A DNA stretch of 33,314 bases from Skermanella aerolata KACC 11604 (GTDB taxonomy: Bacteria; Pseudomonadota; Alphaproteobacteria; Azospirillales; Azospirillaceae), in contig NZ_AVFK01000054.1 of assembly GCF_000936425.1 (NCBI RefSeq), positions 1-33,314 on the forward strand, read 5' to 3'. Under the pieces are notes generated by a model, which saw only the letters and a list, made by a program, of their open reading frames with translations, was not told where the DNA came from and searched no databases. The translations under genes were made by a program, and so were the position numbers. This document shows positions 17,717 to 25,308 of this stretch, piece by piece (the stretch's first letter is position 1; the number at the start of each line of letters is the position of its first letter).

Positions 17717-18604
17717 TTACGCCTCCCAAGAGGTCAGCATATCGCGCAACGCTTCCGCCGCTGGCGGAAGCGACCGCCCGGCCTTGAGGACCAGCGTGAT
17801 CGGCCGGCGGAGGACGGGGTTCCCGATCGCCAGTGACGGAAGCTCCGCTTCCATCCTCAGTTCTATCGCGGTGGAAGGCAAGATCGCGATGCCCAGACCC
17901 GCCCGCACAAGACCGACGGCCGTGCTCATATAGGTCACCTCATAGGCCGGCACGACCAGATGCCCGCCATCGGCGAAGGCCCTGTCGATCAGACTGCGGA
18001 CGCTGCTGCCCTTGTCCATCAGGATCAGCGGTTCCTCGATCAGCCTGTCCAGCCTGATCTCGACGGCGTCGGCAAGCGGATGCGCGGCAGGGACGACGGC
18101 CCGCATCACGTCCTCGAAAAGCGGTACGGTCTCAAGCTCGGCATCCGGCTCGATATCGCTGCCGATGCCGAAATCCACGGCTTCGTCACGAACCGCCGCG
18201 TTGATCCGTTCGCCCACGGAATCCCTCAGCACGACCCTGATCTGCGGATGCCGCTCCTTGAAGCGCGCGATCAGCGGCGGCAGCACGGTCGCGGCGACGG
18301 AGGGCAGGGCGGCTATCCGCACGGTGCCGTAGCGGAGGTTCGCCATCTCGCGCGCATTGGCGACGACGGCGTCGAATTCCCCCAGCAGACGTTCCAGCAC
18401 CGGCAGCATTTCGCGGCCGATCCGCGTCAATTCGACCGCGCGGGTATTGCGGTCGAACAGCTTCACGCCAAGCGACTGTTCCAGCTGCCGGATCTGCACC
18501 GTCAGCGCCGGCTGGGTCAGGTTGAGCAGGTCGGCAGCCCGCGTAAAGCTGCTGAAGCGTGCTACGACGACGAAGGACCTGACCTGCCGGAGATGCATAT
18601 TCAT
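17717..18604 (-). CDS. LysR-family regulator of the citMHS/atuA-like operon
   Basis: This 295-residue regulator has the usual N-terminal helix-turn-helix (MHLRQVRSFVVVARFSSFTR, then NLTQPALTVQIRQLEQSLGV) and a complete ligand domain from about 90 (GTVRIAALPSVAATVLPPLI, AELETVPLFEDVMRAVVP). It is divergent from the citMHS-type transporter across 139 AT-rich bases with a palindrome, the standard layout for LysR control of a catabolic operon. By analogy it is likely to activate the transporter and the two AtuA-type genes when their substrate, probably a carboxylic acid, is present. That is inference from position. Confidence 0.93.
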   Translation of the reverse strand: MNMHLRQVRSFVVVARFSSFTRAADLLNLTQPALTVQIRQLEQSLGVKLFDRNTRAVELTRIGREMLPVLERLLGEFDAVVANAREMANLRYGTVRIAALPSVAATVLPPLIARFKERHPQIRVVLRDSVGERINAAVRDEAVDFGIGSDIEPDAELETVPLFEDVMRAVVPAAHPLADAVEIRLDRLIEEPLILMDKGSSVRSLIDRAFADGGHLVVPAYEVTYMSTAVGLVRAGLGIAILPSTAIELRMEAELPSLAIGNPVLRRPITLVLKAGRSLPPAAEALRDMLTSWEA

Positions 18605-18655
18605 AAAGGAATTTTATTACTGAAATTAAAACAATTCAATTCTTCTATCGGGAAA

Positions 18656-18678
18656 ATTGCTTCATACGAAGAGCCAAT
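18656..18678. promoter_or_regulatory. LysR-type operator candidate
   Basis: ATTG(18656-18659) and CAAT(18675-18678) frame the perfect palindrome CTTC-ATAC-GAAG at 18660-18671. It lies in the divergent region between the LysR gene and citMHS. Confidence 0.35.
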
Positions 18679-18743
18679 AAATCGCGAACATCGCAAAAGC
18701 CGCCCCTGAAGAGGCGCCGACAAGAACCAACAAAGGAGAGGAA

Positions 18744-20102
18744 ATGTTAGCAGCCCTTGGATTTGCGACCATCGCCGTCTTTCTGACGGCGATCATGACC
18801 AAGCGCGTGTCCGTTCTGGTAGCGCTGGTTCTCATCCCCGTCTTCTTCGGTCTTCTGGCCGGCGCCGGTCCCGATCTGGGCAAGATGATGCTCGACGGCA
18901 TCGCCAAGGTTGCCCCGGTCGGCGTCATGATCATCTTCGCCGTCCTGTATTTCGGGCTGATGCTCGATGTTGGGCTGTTCGATCCGATGATCAACCGGCT
19001 GATCCGGCTGGTCAAAGGCGATCCCGTAAAGGTGGCGCTCGCAACCGCCGTGCTGACCATGGCGGTCGCCCTGGACGGCGACGGCGCCACCACGTTCCTG
19101 ATCACGGTCTCGGCCATGCTGCCGCTCTACCAGCGTCTCGGCATGGACCGGCTGGTGCTGTCGGGCATCGTGGCGCTGGGGGCAGGCGTGATGAACATCA
19201 TCCCCTGGGGCGGCCCGACCGTCCGCGCCATGGCGGCGCTGAAGGCTGACTCGACCGTGATCTTCAACCCGGTGGTGCCCGCCATGGCCGCCGGCATCCT
19301 GTGGGTCCTGTTCGTCGCCTTCATGCTGGGCCGACGCGAGAAGCGGCGTCTCGCCATCGCCTCGCCTGCCGTGTCCCTGGCCGGAGCCGAAAGCGTCGGC
19401 GCCGCCGCCGTCCGGACCGACCTGGGCCGCGACGAGGACGCCGTGCCCCAGCGGGACGGCGCGGGCAAGATCGCGCTGGAGAAGCCTTGGCTGTTCTGGT
19501 TCAACACCACCCTGACGGTGGCGCTGGTGATCTGCCTGCTGATGGCGCTGATGCCGCTGCCGATCCTGTTCATCGTCGCCTTCGCCATCGCGCTAGTCGC
19601 CAACTATCCGCGTTGGGAAGACCAGCAAGCGCATCTGGTGTCCCACGCCGCAAGCGTCGTCACGGTGTCCACCATGATCTTCGCCGCTGGCATCTTCACC
19701 GGCGTCCTGACCGGCACAAAGATGATCGAGGCCATGGCGTCGGCGGCAGTGTCGGTGATCCCGGAGAGCATGGCCGGATGGCTGCCGCTGATCGTCGCCG
19801 TGACCAGCATGCCGCTCAGCCTCGTCTTCACGCCCGACGCCTATTACTTCGGCGTGATGCCGGTCCTGGCGCAGGCGGCGGGGACGCTCGGCCTCGACCC
19901 GACCGTGATCGGGCGGGCCGCTATCCTGGGCCAGATGACCACCGGTTTCCCGCTCAGCCCGCTGACCGCGTCGACCTTCATCCTGATCGGCCTCAGCGGC
20001 GTCAACCTTGGCGATCATCAGCGCTTCATCTTCCCCTGGGCCTTCGGCACCACACTGGTCATGACCGCCGTCGCCTATGCCACCGGCGCCCTTGCCGGCT
20101 GA
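18744..20102 (+). CDS. CitMHS-family carboxylate transporter
   Basis: This is a 452-residue inner-membrane symporter of the CitMHS family (ion transporter superfamily), whose studied members CitM and CitH of Bacillus subtilis take up metal-citrate complexes with protons. About twelve hydrophobic segments are visible, with a hydrophilic central loop near 205-245. Family features include ALDGDGATTFLI (about 112-123), the GAGVMNIIPWGGPT re-entrant loop and, in the second half, SMPLSLVFTPDAYYFGVMPV and MTTGFPLSPLTAS. AAGGAGAGGAA precedes the ATG. It opens a three-gene operon with two AtuA-type genes, behind a divergent LysR. The actual substrate may be citrate, another tricarboxylate, or the acid degraded by the AtuA-type proteins. 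Confidence 0.92.
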   Translation: MLAALGFATIAVFLTAIMTKRVSVLVALVLIPVFFGLLAGAGPDLGKMMLDGIAKVAPVGVMIIFAVLYFGLMLDVGLFDPMINRLIRLVKGDPVKVALATAVLTMAVALDGDGATTFLITVSAMLPLYQRLGMDRLVLSGIVALGAGVMNIIPWGGPTVRAMAALKADSTVIFNPVVPAMAAGILWVLFVAFMLGRREKRRLAIASPAVSLAGAESVGAAAVRTDLGRDEDAVPQRDGAGKIALEKPWLFWFNTTLTVALVICLLMALMPLPILFIVAFAIALVANYPRWEDQQAHLVSHAASVVTVSTMIFAAGIFTGVLTGTKMIEAMASAAVSVIPESMAGWLPLIVAVTSMPLSLVFTPDAYYFGVMPVLAQAAGTLGLDPTVIGRAAILGQMTTGFPLSPLTASTFILIGLSGVNLGDHQRFIFPWAFGTTLVMTAVAYATGALAG

Positions 20103-20124
20103 TATCAGCTTTAGGAGACATGAC

Positions 20125-21444
20125 ATGGTACGTATCGGCTGCGGAGCAGGGTTCGGCGGAGATCGCCTGGAACCCGCGGTCCGCCTTCTCGAAGATGGTG
20201 CCCTCGACTACCTCGTGCTCGAATGCCTGGCGGAGCGGACGATCGGCCTGGGCCAGAAGCGCCGGCTGCATGATCCGGCAAGCGGCTACGATCCGCTGTT
20301 GGAGCGGCGCATGCGCCCGCTGCTGCCGCTCCTGAAGGAGAAGGGCACCCGTATCGTCACCAATATGGGATCGGCCAACCCGCTGGCGGCAGGGCGGAAG
20401 ATTGCGCGGCTCGCCGGTGAACTCGGCATAGACATCACTGTCGCGGTGGTGACCGGCGACGACGTGCTGAGCGTCCTTGACCCGGAAGCGCCCTCGATGG
20501 AGGACGGCAGGCCATTGTCCAGCTATGGCCGTATCCTGTCGGCCAACGCCTATCTCGGCGCCGACGCGATCCTACCGGCGCTGCAATCCGGCGCCGATGT
20601 GGTGATTACCGGCCGCGTCGCCGATCCGTCGCTGGTCGTGGCTCCCCTGGCCCATCACTTCGGCTGGGACCTCGGCGATGCCGACCGTATCGGCCAGGGT
20701 ACGGTGGTGGGTCATCTGCTGGAATGCGCCGGCCAGATTACAGGCGGCTACTTCGCCGACCCTGGACGCAAAGACGTTCCCGGCCTCGCCGACCTCGGTT
20801 TCCCCTTCGCCGACGTCGATGCCGACGGCAACTGCGTGCTCAGCAAGGTCGCCGGCACCGGCGGCCTCATCACGGCGGCTACCGTCAAGGAGCAGCTTCT
20901 TTACGAAGTCACCGACCCCACCGGCTACGTCACGCCCGACGTGATCGCCGATTTCCGGTCCGTCCGCATCGCACCGCTCAGTCCCGACCGCGTCGAAGTC
21001 TCCGGCGGCACCGGCAGGATTTGGCCCGACACGCTGAAGGTCAGCGTCGGCTATCACGCCGGCTATGTCGGGGAGGGCGAAATCTCCTACGCCGGAGCCA
21101 ACGCGCTCACCCGTGCTCGGCTGGCCGGCGAAGCCCTCCACGCCCGGCTGGCTTCGCAGTTCCCCGAACTCCGCGTCGAATGCCTCGGTGGCGACTCCTT
21201 CCGCTACGGCTTCCTGGAAGGGCAGGAGCCGACCCGCGAATACCGCCTCCGCATCGTCGGCCGCGCCCAGTCGCGGGAGACGGCGGAAGAAATCGGCCGC
21301 GAAGTCGAAGCCCTGCTGACCAATGGCCCCGCCGGCGGTGGCGGCGCCCGCAAATACGTCCAGGAGACCGTTGGCATCGTCTCGGCCCTGCTGTCCCGCA
21401 CGAAGATTGAAGCACAGCTCACGGTCATGAGGAGCGCGTCATGA
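20125..21444 (+). CDS. AtuA-family acyclic terpene utilization protein (DUF1446)
   Basis: AtuA-like proteins (DUF1446) were named from the acyclic terpene utilization cluster of Pseudomonas; their reaction is not established. This 439-residue member starts MVRIGCGAGFGGDRLEPAVR and shows the family blocks YLVLECLAERTIG, TNMGSANP, DVVITGRVADPSLVVAPLAH and HLLECAGQITGGYFADPG. Starting at 20125 is supported by AGGAGA 6 bases upstream; an earlier ATG at 20077 lies inside the transporter gene. The gap to citMHS is 22 bases, and the stop overlaps the next gene by four bases. The context of a carboxylate transporter and LysR suggests a catabolic role on an organic acid rather than on terpenes (inference). 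Confidence 0.9.
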   Translation: MVRIGCGAGFGGDRLEPAVRLLEDGALDYLVLECLAERTIGLGQKRRLHDPASGYDPLLERRMRPLLPLLKEKGTRIVTNMGSANPLAAGRKIARLAGELGIDITVAVVTGDDVLSVLDPEAPSMEDGRPLSSYGRILSANAYLGADAILPALQSGADVVITGRVADPSLVVAPLAHHFGWDLGDADRIGQGTVVGHLLECAGQITGGYFADPGRKDVPGLADLGFPFADVDADGNCVLSKVAGTGGLITAATVKEQLLYEVTDPTGYVTPDVIADFRSVRIAPLSPDRVEVSGGTGRIWPDTLKVSVGYHAGYVGEGEISYAGANALTRARLAGEALHARLASQFPELRVECLGGDSFRYGFLEGQEPTREYRLRIVGRAQSRETAEEIGREVEALLTNGPAGGGGARKYVQETVGIVSALLSRTKIEAQLTVMRSAS

Positions 21445-21761
21445 GCATCCGTCTGCACGACATCGCCCATTGCCGCGCCGGCGACAAGGGCAATACCTCG
21501 ACCCTGTCGGTGTTCGCCTACGATCCGGCCCACTACCCGTTGCTCTGCCGTGAACTGACTGCGGAAGCCGTCAAGGCGCACCTGTTCCGCAACGTCCAGG
21601 GCGACGTGACCCGCTACGAGATGCCCAATGTCGACGCTCTCCAGTTCGTCTGCCGTCAGGCGCTCCACAGCGGCGTCACCACGTCGCTGACCATCGATCC
21701 CCACGGCAAATGCCTGAGTTCCGAATTGCTGGAGATGCAAATCCCAGCATCCCGAGTATAG
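21441..21761 (+). CDS. AtuA-associated small protein
   Basis: This 106-residue protein has the fold block often found either at the C-terminus of long AtuA-type proteins or as a separate partner next to short ones (LHDIAHCRAGDKGNTSTLSV, LTAEAVKAHLFRNV, SLTIDPHGKCLSSELLEM). Here it is separate and translationally coupled to the AtuA-like gene by the ATGA overlap at 21441-21444, which implies a complex in equal amounts. Its reaction is unknown. It closes the operon; no terminator is visible after it. Confidence 0.88.
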   Translation: MSIRLHDIAHCRAGDKGNTSTLSVFAYDPAHYPLLCRELTAEAVKAHLFRNVQGDVTRYEMPNVDALQFVCRQALHSGVTTSLTIDPHGKCLSSELLEMQIPASRV

Positions 21762-21825
21762 CCAAAATCAATATACCCTTGTATCAATCCAGCGGAGTCA
21801 ATCGACAAGAATAACTGGGGGGACC

Positions 21826-22599
21826 ATGTCCATCACACGCCGCCGCTTCATGTCCATCACGCAGCGATGCCTGATCGGCGCTCTAACGGGGTTGATGTTG
21901 TTCGCAGGAACCGCCGCTCAGGCTGCCGACGCGTCGGCTAAGCGCATCATGATCTTCGGCGACAGCAATACCTGGGGCTACATCCCGGTCGAAAGCGGGA
22001 CGACCACCCGCTATCCGGAAGATGTCCGCTGGCCTGGCGTCCTGCGGGCGGCGCTCGGCTCCGGCTACGAGGTCGTGGACGAGGGGCTGAGCGCCCGGAC
22101 GACCGACCTTCCGGATCTCACCCTGCCGCATATCTCGGGAGCCGGCCTCGACGGTTCGGCCTATCTCCCGGCCGCCATCGCGACGCACCTGCCGCTCGAC
22201 CTGGTCGTGATCATGCTCGGCACCAATGACCTGAAGAAGATGTTCGACCGCTCGCCCCTGCGGATCGCGCTCGGCGTCGGCAAGCTGGTCGATATCGTGG
22301 CGCAGGTCAAAGGCGGCGTCGGGACGTCCTATGCTCCGCCCAAGGTCCTCGTCCTCTGCCCGCCGCCCCTCGGCACCGTCGCTCCGCCGGAGCGGGCCGA
22401 ACGCTTCGCGGGCGGCCTTGAAAAGTCGAAGGCCTTGCCGGCCTATTACGAGGCCATCGCCAAGGCGGCGAACGCCGAGTTCCTGGATGTCGGCAAGCTG
22501 ACCGCGACCGACGGCGTCGACGGCATCCATCTCTCCGCCGCCGCCCACAAGGCCATCGGCACCGGTGTCGCCGACAAGGTCAAGGCGATCCTGAAGTAA
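21826..22599 (+). CDS. Exported SGNH/GDSL hydrolase (arylesterase-like)
   Basis: This is a 257-residue serine hydrolase of the SGNH family. A signal peptide is seen (basic start, hydrophobic CLIGALTGLMLFAG, cleavage near AQA-ADA, about residue 33), so it acts in the periplasm or outside. Catalytic features are block I FGDSNTW with S47, block III LGTND with N134, and block V DGIHLS with D232 and H235. Members cleave esters or acyl groups from lipids, sugars or xenobiotics; the substrate here is unknown. The first ATG at 21826 follows GGGGGG three bases upstream. A second ATG at 21850 repeats the same 11 bases ATGTCCATCAC but has no ribosome site. It is separated from the atuA-like operon by 64 bases. 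Confidence 0.92.
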   Translation: MSITRRRFMSITQRCLIGALTGLMLFAGTAAQAADASAKRIMIFGDSNTWGYIPVESGTTTRYPEDVRWPGVLRAALGSGYEVVDEGLSARTTDLPDLTLPHISGAGLDGSAYLPAAIATHLPLDLVVIMLGTNDLKKMFDRSPLRIALGVGKLVDIVAQVKGGVGTSYAPPKVLVLCPPPLGTVAPPERAERFAGGLEKSKALPAYYEAIAKAANAEFLDVGKLTATDGVDGIHLSAAAHKAIGTGVADKVKAILK

Positions 22600-22643
22600 A
22601 TAAGCGCCCTGCCAATCACCGCACAAAAAACATCGAACGCATC

Positions 22644-22688
22644 CCACTCCAAATCTGTTGAGCATATCCGTACCCGGATTTGGAGTGG
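22644..22688 (+). promoter_or_regulatory. Hairpin enclosing the ribosome binding site of 22692 gene
   Basis: CCACTCCAAATC (22644-22655) is exactly complementary to GATTTGGAGTGG (22677-22688); two more pairs (T-G, G-C) extend the stem inward to 14. The right arm contains GGAG, the ribosome binding site of the gene starting at 22692. In mRNA this site would be fully paired, so translation should require the helix to open. Alternatively the repeat is a protein-binding operator. Confidence 0.6.
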
Positions 22689-22691
22689 ACC

Positions 22692-22895
22692 ATGCCGATC
22701 AGCAGTACCGAAGAATTCGAAAAGGCGATGCAGGAATTCCAGCGTCTCCGCGACGCCCCGGACGACTCGTCCGATGGCAAGCGCCGCATGGAACTCGACG
22801 CCGAGATCAAGGCCTATGACGCCTCGCGCGGCGGCACCGCCGAGGGTGGCGGAGAGCAGACCGGCGGCGGCAGTGGCACGCCCGGCCGCTACTGA
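22692..22895 (+). CDS. Small unknown protein, 67 residues
   Basis: This is a small hydrophilic protein beginning MPISSTEEFEKAMQEFQRLR. The first 45 residues are predicted helical and acidic; the rest is a glycine-rich tail (EGGGEQTGGGSGTPG). No known family is recognised. The helical part recalls the N-terminal segments of small antitoxin or DNA-binding proteins, but nothing supports a call. GGAG lies 6 bases before the ATG and is buried in a strong hairpin, which is unusual. The codon use is like that of neighbours. It stands alone, with the convergent 22922-23245 gene 27 bases beyond. Confidence 0.65.
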   Translation: MPISSTEEFEKAMQEFQRLRDAPDDSSDGKRRMELDAEIKAYDASRGGTAEGGGEQTGGGSGTPGRY

Positions 22896-22921
22896 ACCCG
22901 GCAGACCGCTGCTTCCTCTGG

Positions 22922-23245
22922 TCAGCCCGGGTTCAGCAGCGGGATTCTGCGCGTCTGGCAGACTTCCTCCATATGCCGGCAGAAGGCCTGCAGAATGGGG
23001 GCAGCCAGGGCTGCCGCCTCGTCGGTCACATGAGCGTCGGCTTTCAGCACGATGGCTGGAGCCTCGCGCATCAGCCGCGCGGTCCGGAACGGTCCGATGG
23101 TCTCGTCGCAGAACATGGCGGCACCCATGATGATACCCAGGACCACATCGTCGGCGTCGTGCGGATGGGCCAGCGTACGGTGAAGCTCCCGGAGGAGCAA
23201 ATAAGTGACGATGGACGTGTGCTCGAGCATGGCGGTCTGGCTCAT
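22922..23245 (-). CDS. Unknown protein, 107 residues
   Basis: This protein starts MSQTAMLEHTSIVTYLLLRE if the ATG at 23245 is used, which has GGGGAGAGG about 4 bases upstream; longer in-frame starts go back to 23380 but lack support. It looks like a compact all-helical domain with a hydrophobic segment VVLGIIMGAAMFC near 38-50, too polar around it for a sure membrane span. It has two cysteines (FCDE, FCRH) and a histidine-rich first third (LHRTLAHPHDADD). No family is recognised. Confidence 0.6.
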   Translation of the reverse strand: MSQTAMLEHTSIVTYLLLRELHRTLAHPHDADDVVLGIIMGAAMFCDETIGPFRTARLMREAPAIVLKADAHVTDEAAALAAPILQAFCRHMEEVCQTRRIPLLNPG

Positions 23246-23412
23246 GATGCCTCTCCCCATCAGGGTTTCCGGTATCCGTGAAGCACCAGGATCGTCTTTT
23301 TTACCGGCTGACGCAGTGAACCGATTCACGTTTACGATGTATACGGCGCGGATTCTTTCAGGCTTCTCCGAAAGTGCCATGAAGTAGCTGCCGTATATTT
23401 CGCCTCACCGCA

Positions 23413-23437
23413 GGAACATTGCTTTCCAGGCAGTGTT
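23413..23437 (+). promoter_or_regulatory. EcfG-type promoter candidate
   Basis: GGAAC (23413-23417) and TGTT (23434-23437) are 16 bases apart, matching GGAAC-N16-NGTT of the general stress sigma factor. The predicted start lies about 25 bases upstream of the tiny membrane protein gene. Confidence 0.5.
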
Positions 23438-23469
23438 TTAAGGCAAATGTCACGCAAGGGGGAACGGTC

Positions 23470-23544
23470 ATGAACAGCATCTTCTACATCATCGGCGTCG
23501 TCGTGGTCATCATCGCGATCCTGTCGTTCCTGGGGCTGCGCTAA
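23470..23544 (+). CDS. Tiny single-helix membrane protein, 24 residues
   Basis: A 24-codon gene starts MNSIFYIIGVVVVIIAIL and ends in GLR. Almost the whole chain is one hydrophobic helix with a short polar end, so it should sit in the inner membrane. Short proteins of this look (ending ILSF.GLR) occur in many alphaproteobacteria and are of unknown function. GGGGGAACGGTC directly precedes the ATG, and an EcfG-like promoter lies upstream. Its TAA stop lies in one arm of a hairpin shared with the convergent AEC transporter gene. The clean ribosome site, promoter and terminator make it very likely real. Confidence 0.75.
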   Translation: MNSIFYIIGVVVVIIAILSFLGLR

Positions 23545-23579
23545 CGGAGGACGGGCTTCGGCCATCGGCCTCCGTTAGC
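23540..23579. terminator. Shared bidirectional hairpin with both stop codons
   Basis: CTAACGGAGG (23541-23550) pairs exactly with CCTCCGTTAG (23569-23578), plus one more G-C pair outside. The TAA stop of the tiny membrane gene and the TAA stop of the AEC transporter gene on the other strand both lie within the arms. It is placed to end both convergent transcripts. Confidence 0.6.
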
Positions 23580-24519
23580 CGGGGTGGAGCAGCGTCAGGA
23601 TCAGGGTGATGCTGACGACCGACAGCAGCGTCGTCAGCATCACCGCGTTCACGGCGCCCTCCACATAAACCCCGAACTGGTGCGCTTGGAGGTAGACGTT
23701 GGCCCCGGCGGGCAACCCCGCCGTGACGGTCGCCACGACCACGGCTTCCGGCGACAGCCCAGCGACTTTGGCTGTTAGGAACCAAACGATTATCGGATGA
23801 AGCGCCAGTTTCAGGACGCTCACGGTCATCGCCTCCAGCACTTCGCGGCCGATGCGGATGGTGCTCTGGGCCAGTGCAGCTCCCAGGGCGATCAGCGCGG
23901 TCGGTGAGGCCGCCGCACTGAGCATGGCGGTCATCTTGTCCAGCGGTCCCCAGATGCCGAGCCCGGTCAGGCTCCAGGCCAGACCGCTTGCGATGCCGAT
24001 GATGATCGGGTTGGAAACCGTATCCCTCACCGCCGGCCATATCAGCTTCATCGGCCCGCCCGATTGGCCGCGCCCCAGCGCTATCACCATCGTCGTCACG
24101 GGCAGCAGGATCAGCGAGTGGAAGGCGATGATCTTGGTCTGGAGGATCAGGCCGGTGGTGCCGAATGCCGTCTGCATCAGAGGCAGGCCCAGCAGCGCCG
24201 CGTTGGAATACATCGACGCCATCCCGAACACGCCGAGCTGGTCCAGTTTCAGGCTGAACAGCAGCCGGCCCAGGACCAGAGCGACCACCAGGATGATCAG
24301 GCAACCGCTGAAATACGAGAGGACGATCCCCGGTTCCCAGCTCGGTACGCTGCCGTCGCCGACCATCGAGCGGAATAGCAGAACCGGGATCATCAGGTAG
24401 GTCGCCGCGTTCGCCATCCCACGGACCGCCAGCGCCGGCAGGATGGAGGTGCGTCCAGCGAAGAAACCGACAAGGATCAGGCCGAAGACGGGCAGAATGA
24501 TATTGATGAAGATCGCCAC
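23575..24519 (-). CDS. AEC-family transporter (auxin efflux carrier type)
   Basis: This 314-residue membrane protein belongs to the auxin efflux carrier family, whose bacterial members move malonate, malate or other organic acids. About ten membrane helices are visible in two five-helix halves, with family landmarks GMASMYSNAALLGLPLMQTA in the fourth helix region and GLPAGANVYLQAHQFG near the ninth. The N-terminus starts directly with a helix (MAIFINIILPVFGLILVGFF). The ATG at 24519 is the natural start. It lies 75 bases beyond the 2OG-oxygenase gene on the same strand and may share its transcript. Substrate and direction cannot be told. Confidence 0.9.
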   Translation of the reverse strand: MAIFINIILPVFGLILVGFFAGRTSILPALAVRGMANAATYLMIPVLLFRSMVGDGSVPSWEPGIVLSYFSGCLIILVVALVLGRLLFSLKLDQLGVFGMASMYSNAALLGLPLMQTAFGTTGLILQTKIIAFHSLILLPVTTMVIALGRGQSGGPMKLIWPAVRDTVSNPIIIGIASGLAWSLTGLGIWGPLDKMTAMLSAAASPTALIALGAALAQSTIRIGREVLEAMTVSVLKLALHPIIVWFLTAKVAGLSPEAVVVATVTAGLPAGANVYLQAHQFGVYVEGAVNAVMLTTLLSVVSITLILTLLHPG

Positions 24520-24594
24520 TACGAAGATCAGCTTTCCTGAATAGCTCCACCACGGGGACCGGCGGCGCGTCGGACCCGCAATGGTACCGCCGGT

Positions 24595-25308
24595 TCAGGT
24601 AGCGTCGTGAAAAATCACACCAGCAGTATATCGCCTGCCGGTCAACAGCTTGCTGACACCGTGACGAAGATTGACGCGGTAGCTGCCGCGCGTACCCATG
24701 ACGGGGCGGTTGAGCACCGCGAAGACGACGGCGTCGCCCCGGCGGAGCGGCACGACCATGGGCCGTGTCTGCATCCGGGGACGCTGCTCGGTCATGACGA
24801 ACTCGCCGCCCGTGAAATCCTCGCTCGGCTCGCTCAGCAGCACCGCCACCTGGAGCGGGAATACATGGTCGCCGTACAGGTCCTGGTGCAGGCAGTTGTA
24901 GTCGCCGGGACCATATTTGAGCAGCAGCGGGGTCGGCCGCGTCTGTCCCGCCTGGTGGCATCGCCGCAGAAATTCCGCGTGTTGGTCGGGGAAGCGCACG
25001 TCGATCCCCATCGTCTTGTTCCATCGGTTGGCGATCGGCGCCAGATGAGGGTAAAGCGAGGAACGCAGGTCGGCGACGACGCCGGGCAGGGGATATGAAA
25101 AGTACTTGTATTCCCCGCGCCCGAAGCCGTGGCGGGCCATGACGATATGGCTGCGGAAGCGGTCTTCCGCATCGTAGAGCCCGGCAAGCTCCCGGCATTG
25201 GCTGGGATCGAGCAGCCGGGGGAGTACCGCCCAGCCCTCGGCATCGAGGGCGTCGGATATTGCGGTCCAGTCCACGGAGTTCCTGCCGATGATGTCCGTC
25301 GTGGCCAT
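24595..25308 (-). CDS. 2-oxoglutarate/Fe(II) oxygenase coupled to ada
   Basis: This 237-residue protein is a non-haem iron dioxygenase with the full facial triad: H141 and D143 in CLHQDLYG, and H216 in VNLRHGV, with R226 ten residues later to bind 2-oxoglutarate. The sequence around it (YGPGDYNCLHQD, GGEFVMTEQRPR) is like prolyl-hydroxylase-type bacterial oxygenases (COG3826-like), not like AlkB. The ATG at 25308 overlaps the ada stop by one base (TGATG), so translation is coupled. In Escherichia coli the ada operon carries alkB, itself a 2OG oxygenase that removes alkyl groups from bases. The position here suggests an alkylation-repair role by a different branch of the superfamily, which is inference. 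Confidence 0.85.
   Translation of the reverse strand: MATTDIIGRNSVDWTAISDALDAEGWAVLPRLLDPSQCRELAGLYDAEDRFRSHIVMARHGFGRGEYKYFSYPLPGVVADLRSSLYPHLAPIANRWNKTMGIDVRFPDQHAEFLRRCHQAGQTRPTPLLLKYGPGDYNCLHQDLYGDHVFPLQVAVLLSEPSEDFTGGEFVMTEQRPRMQTRPMVVPLRRGDAVVFAVLNRPVMGTRGSYRVNLRHGVSKLLTGRRYTAGVIFHDAT

Noticed and set aside
23510-25198. Minus-strand frame of 562 codons across the AEC and oxygenase genes
   Set aside because: It is a different frame from two clearly recognisable genes on the same strand, Pro/Arg/Gly-rich and without motifs.
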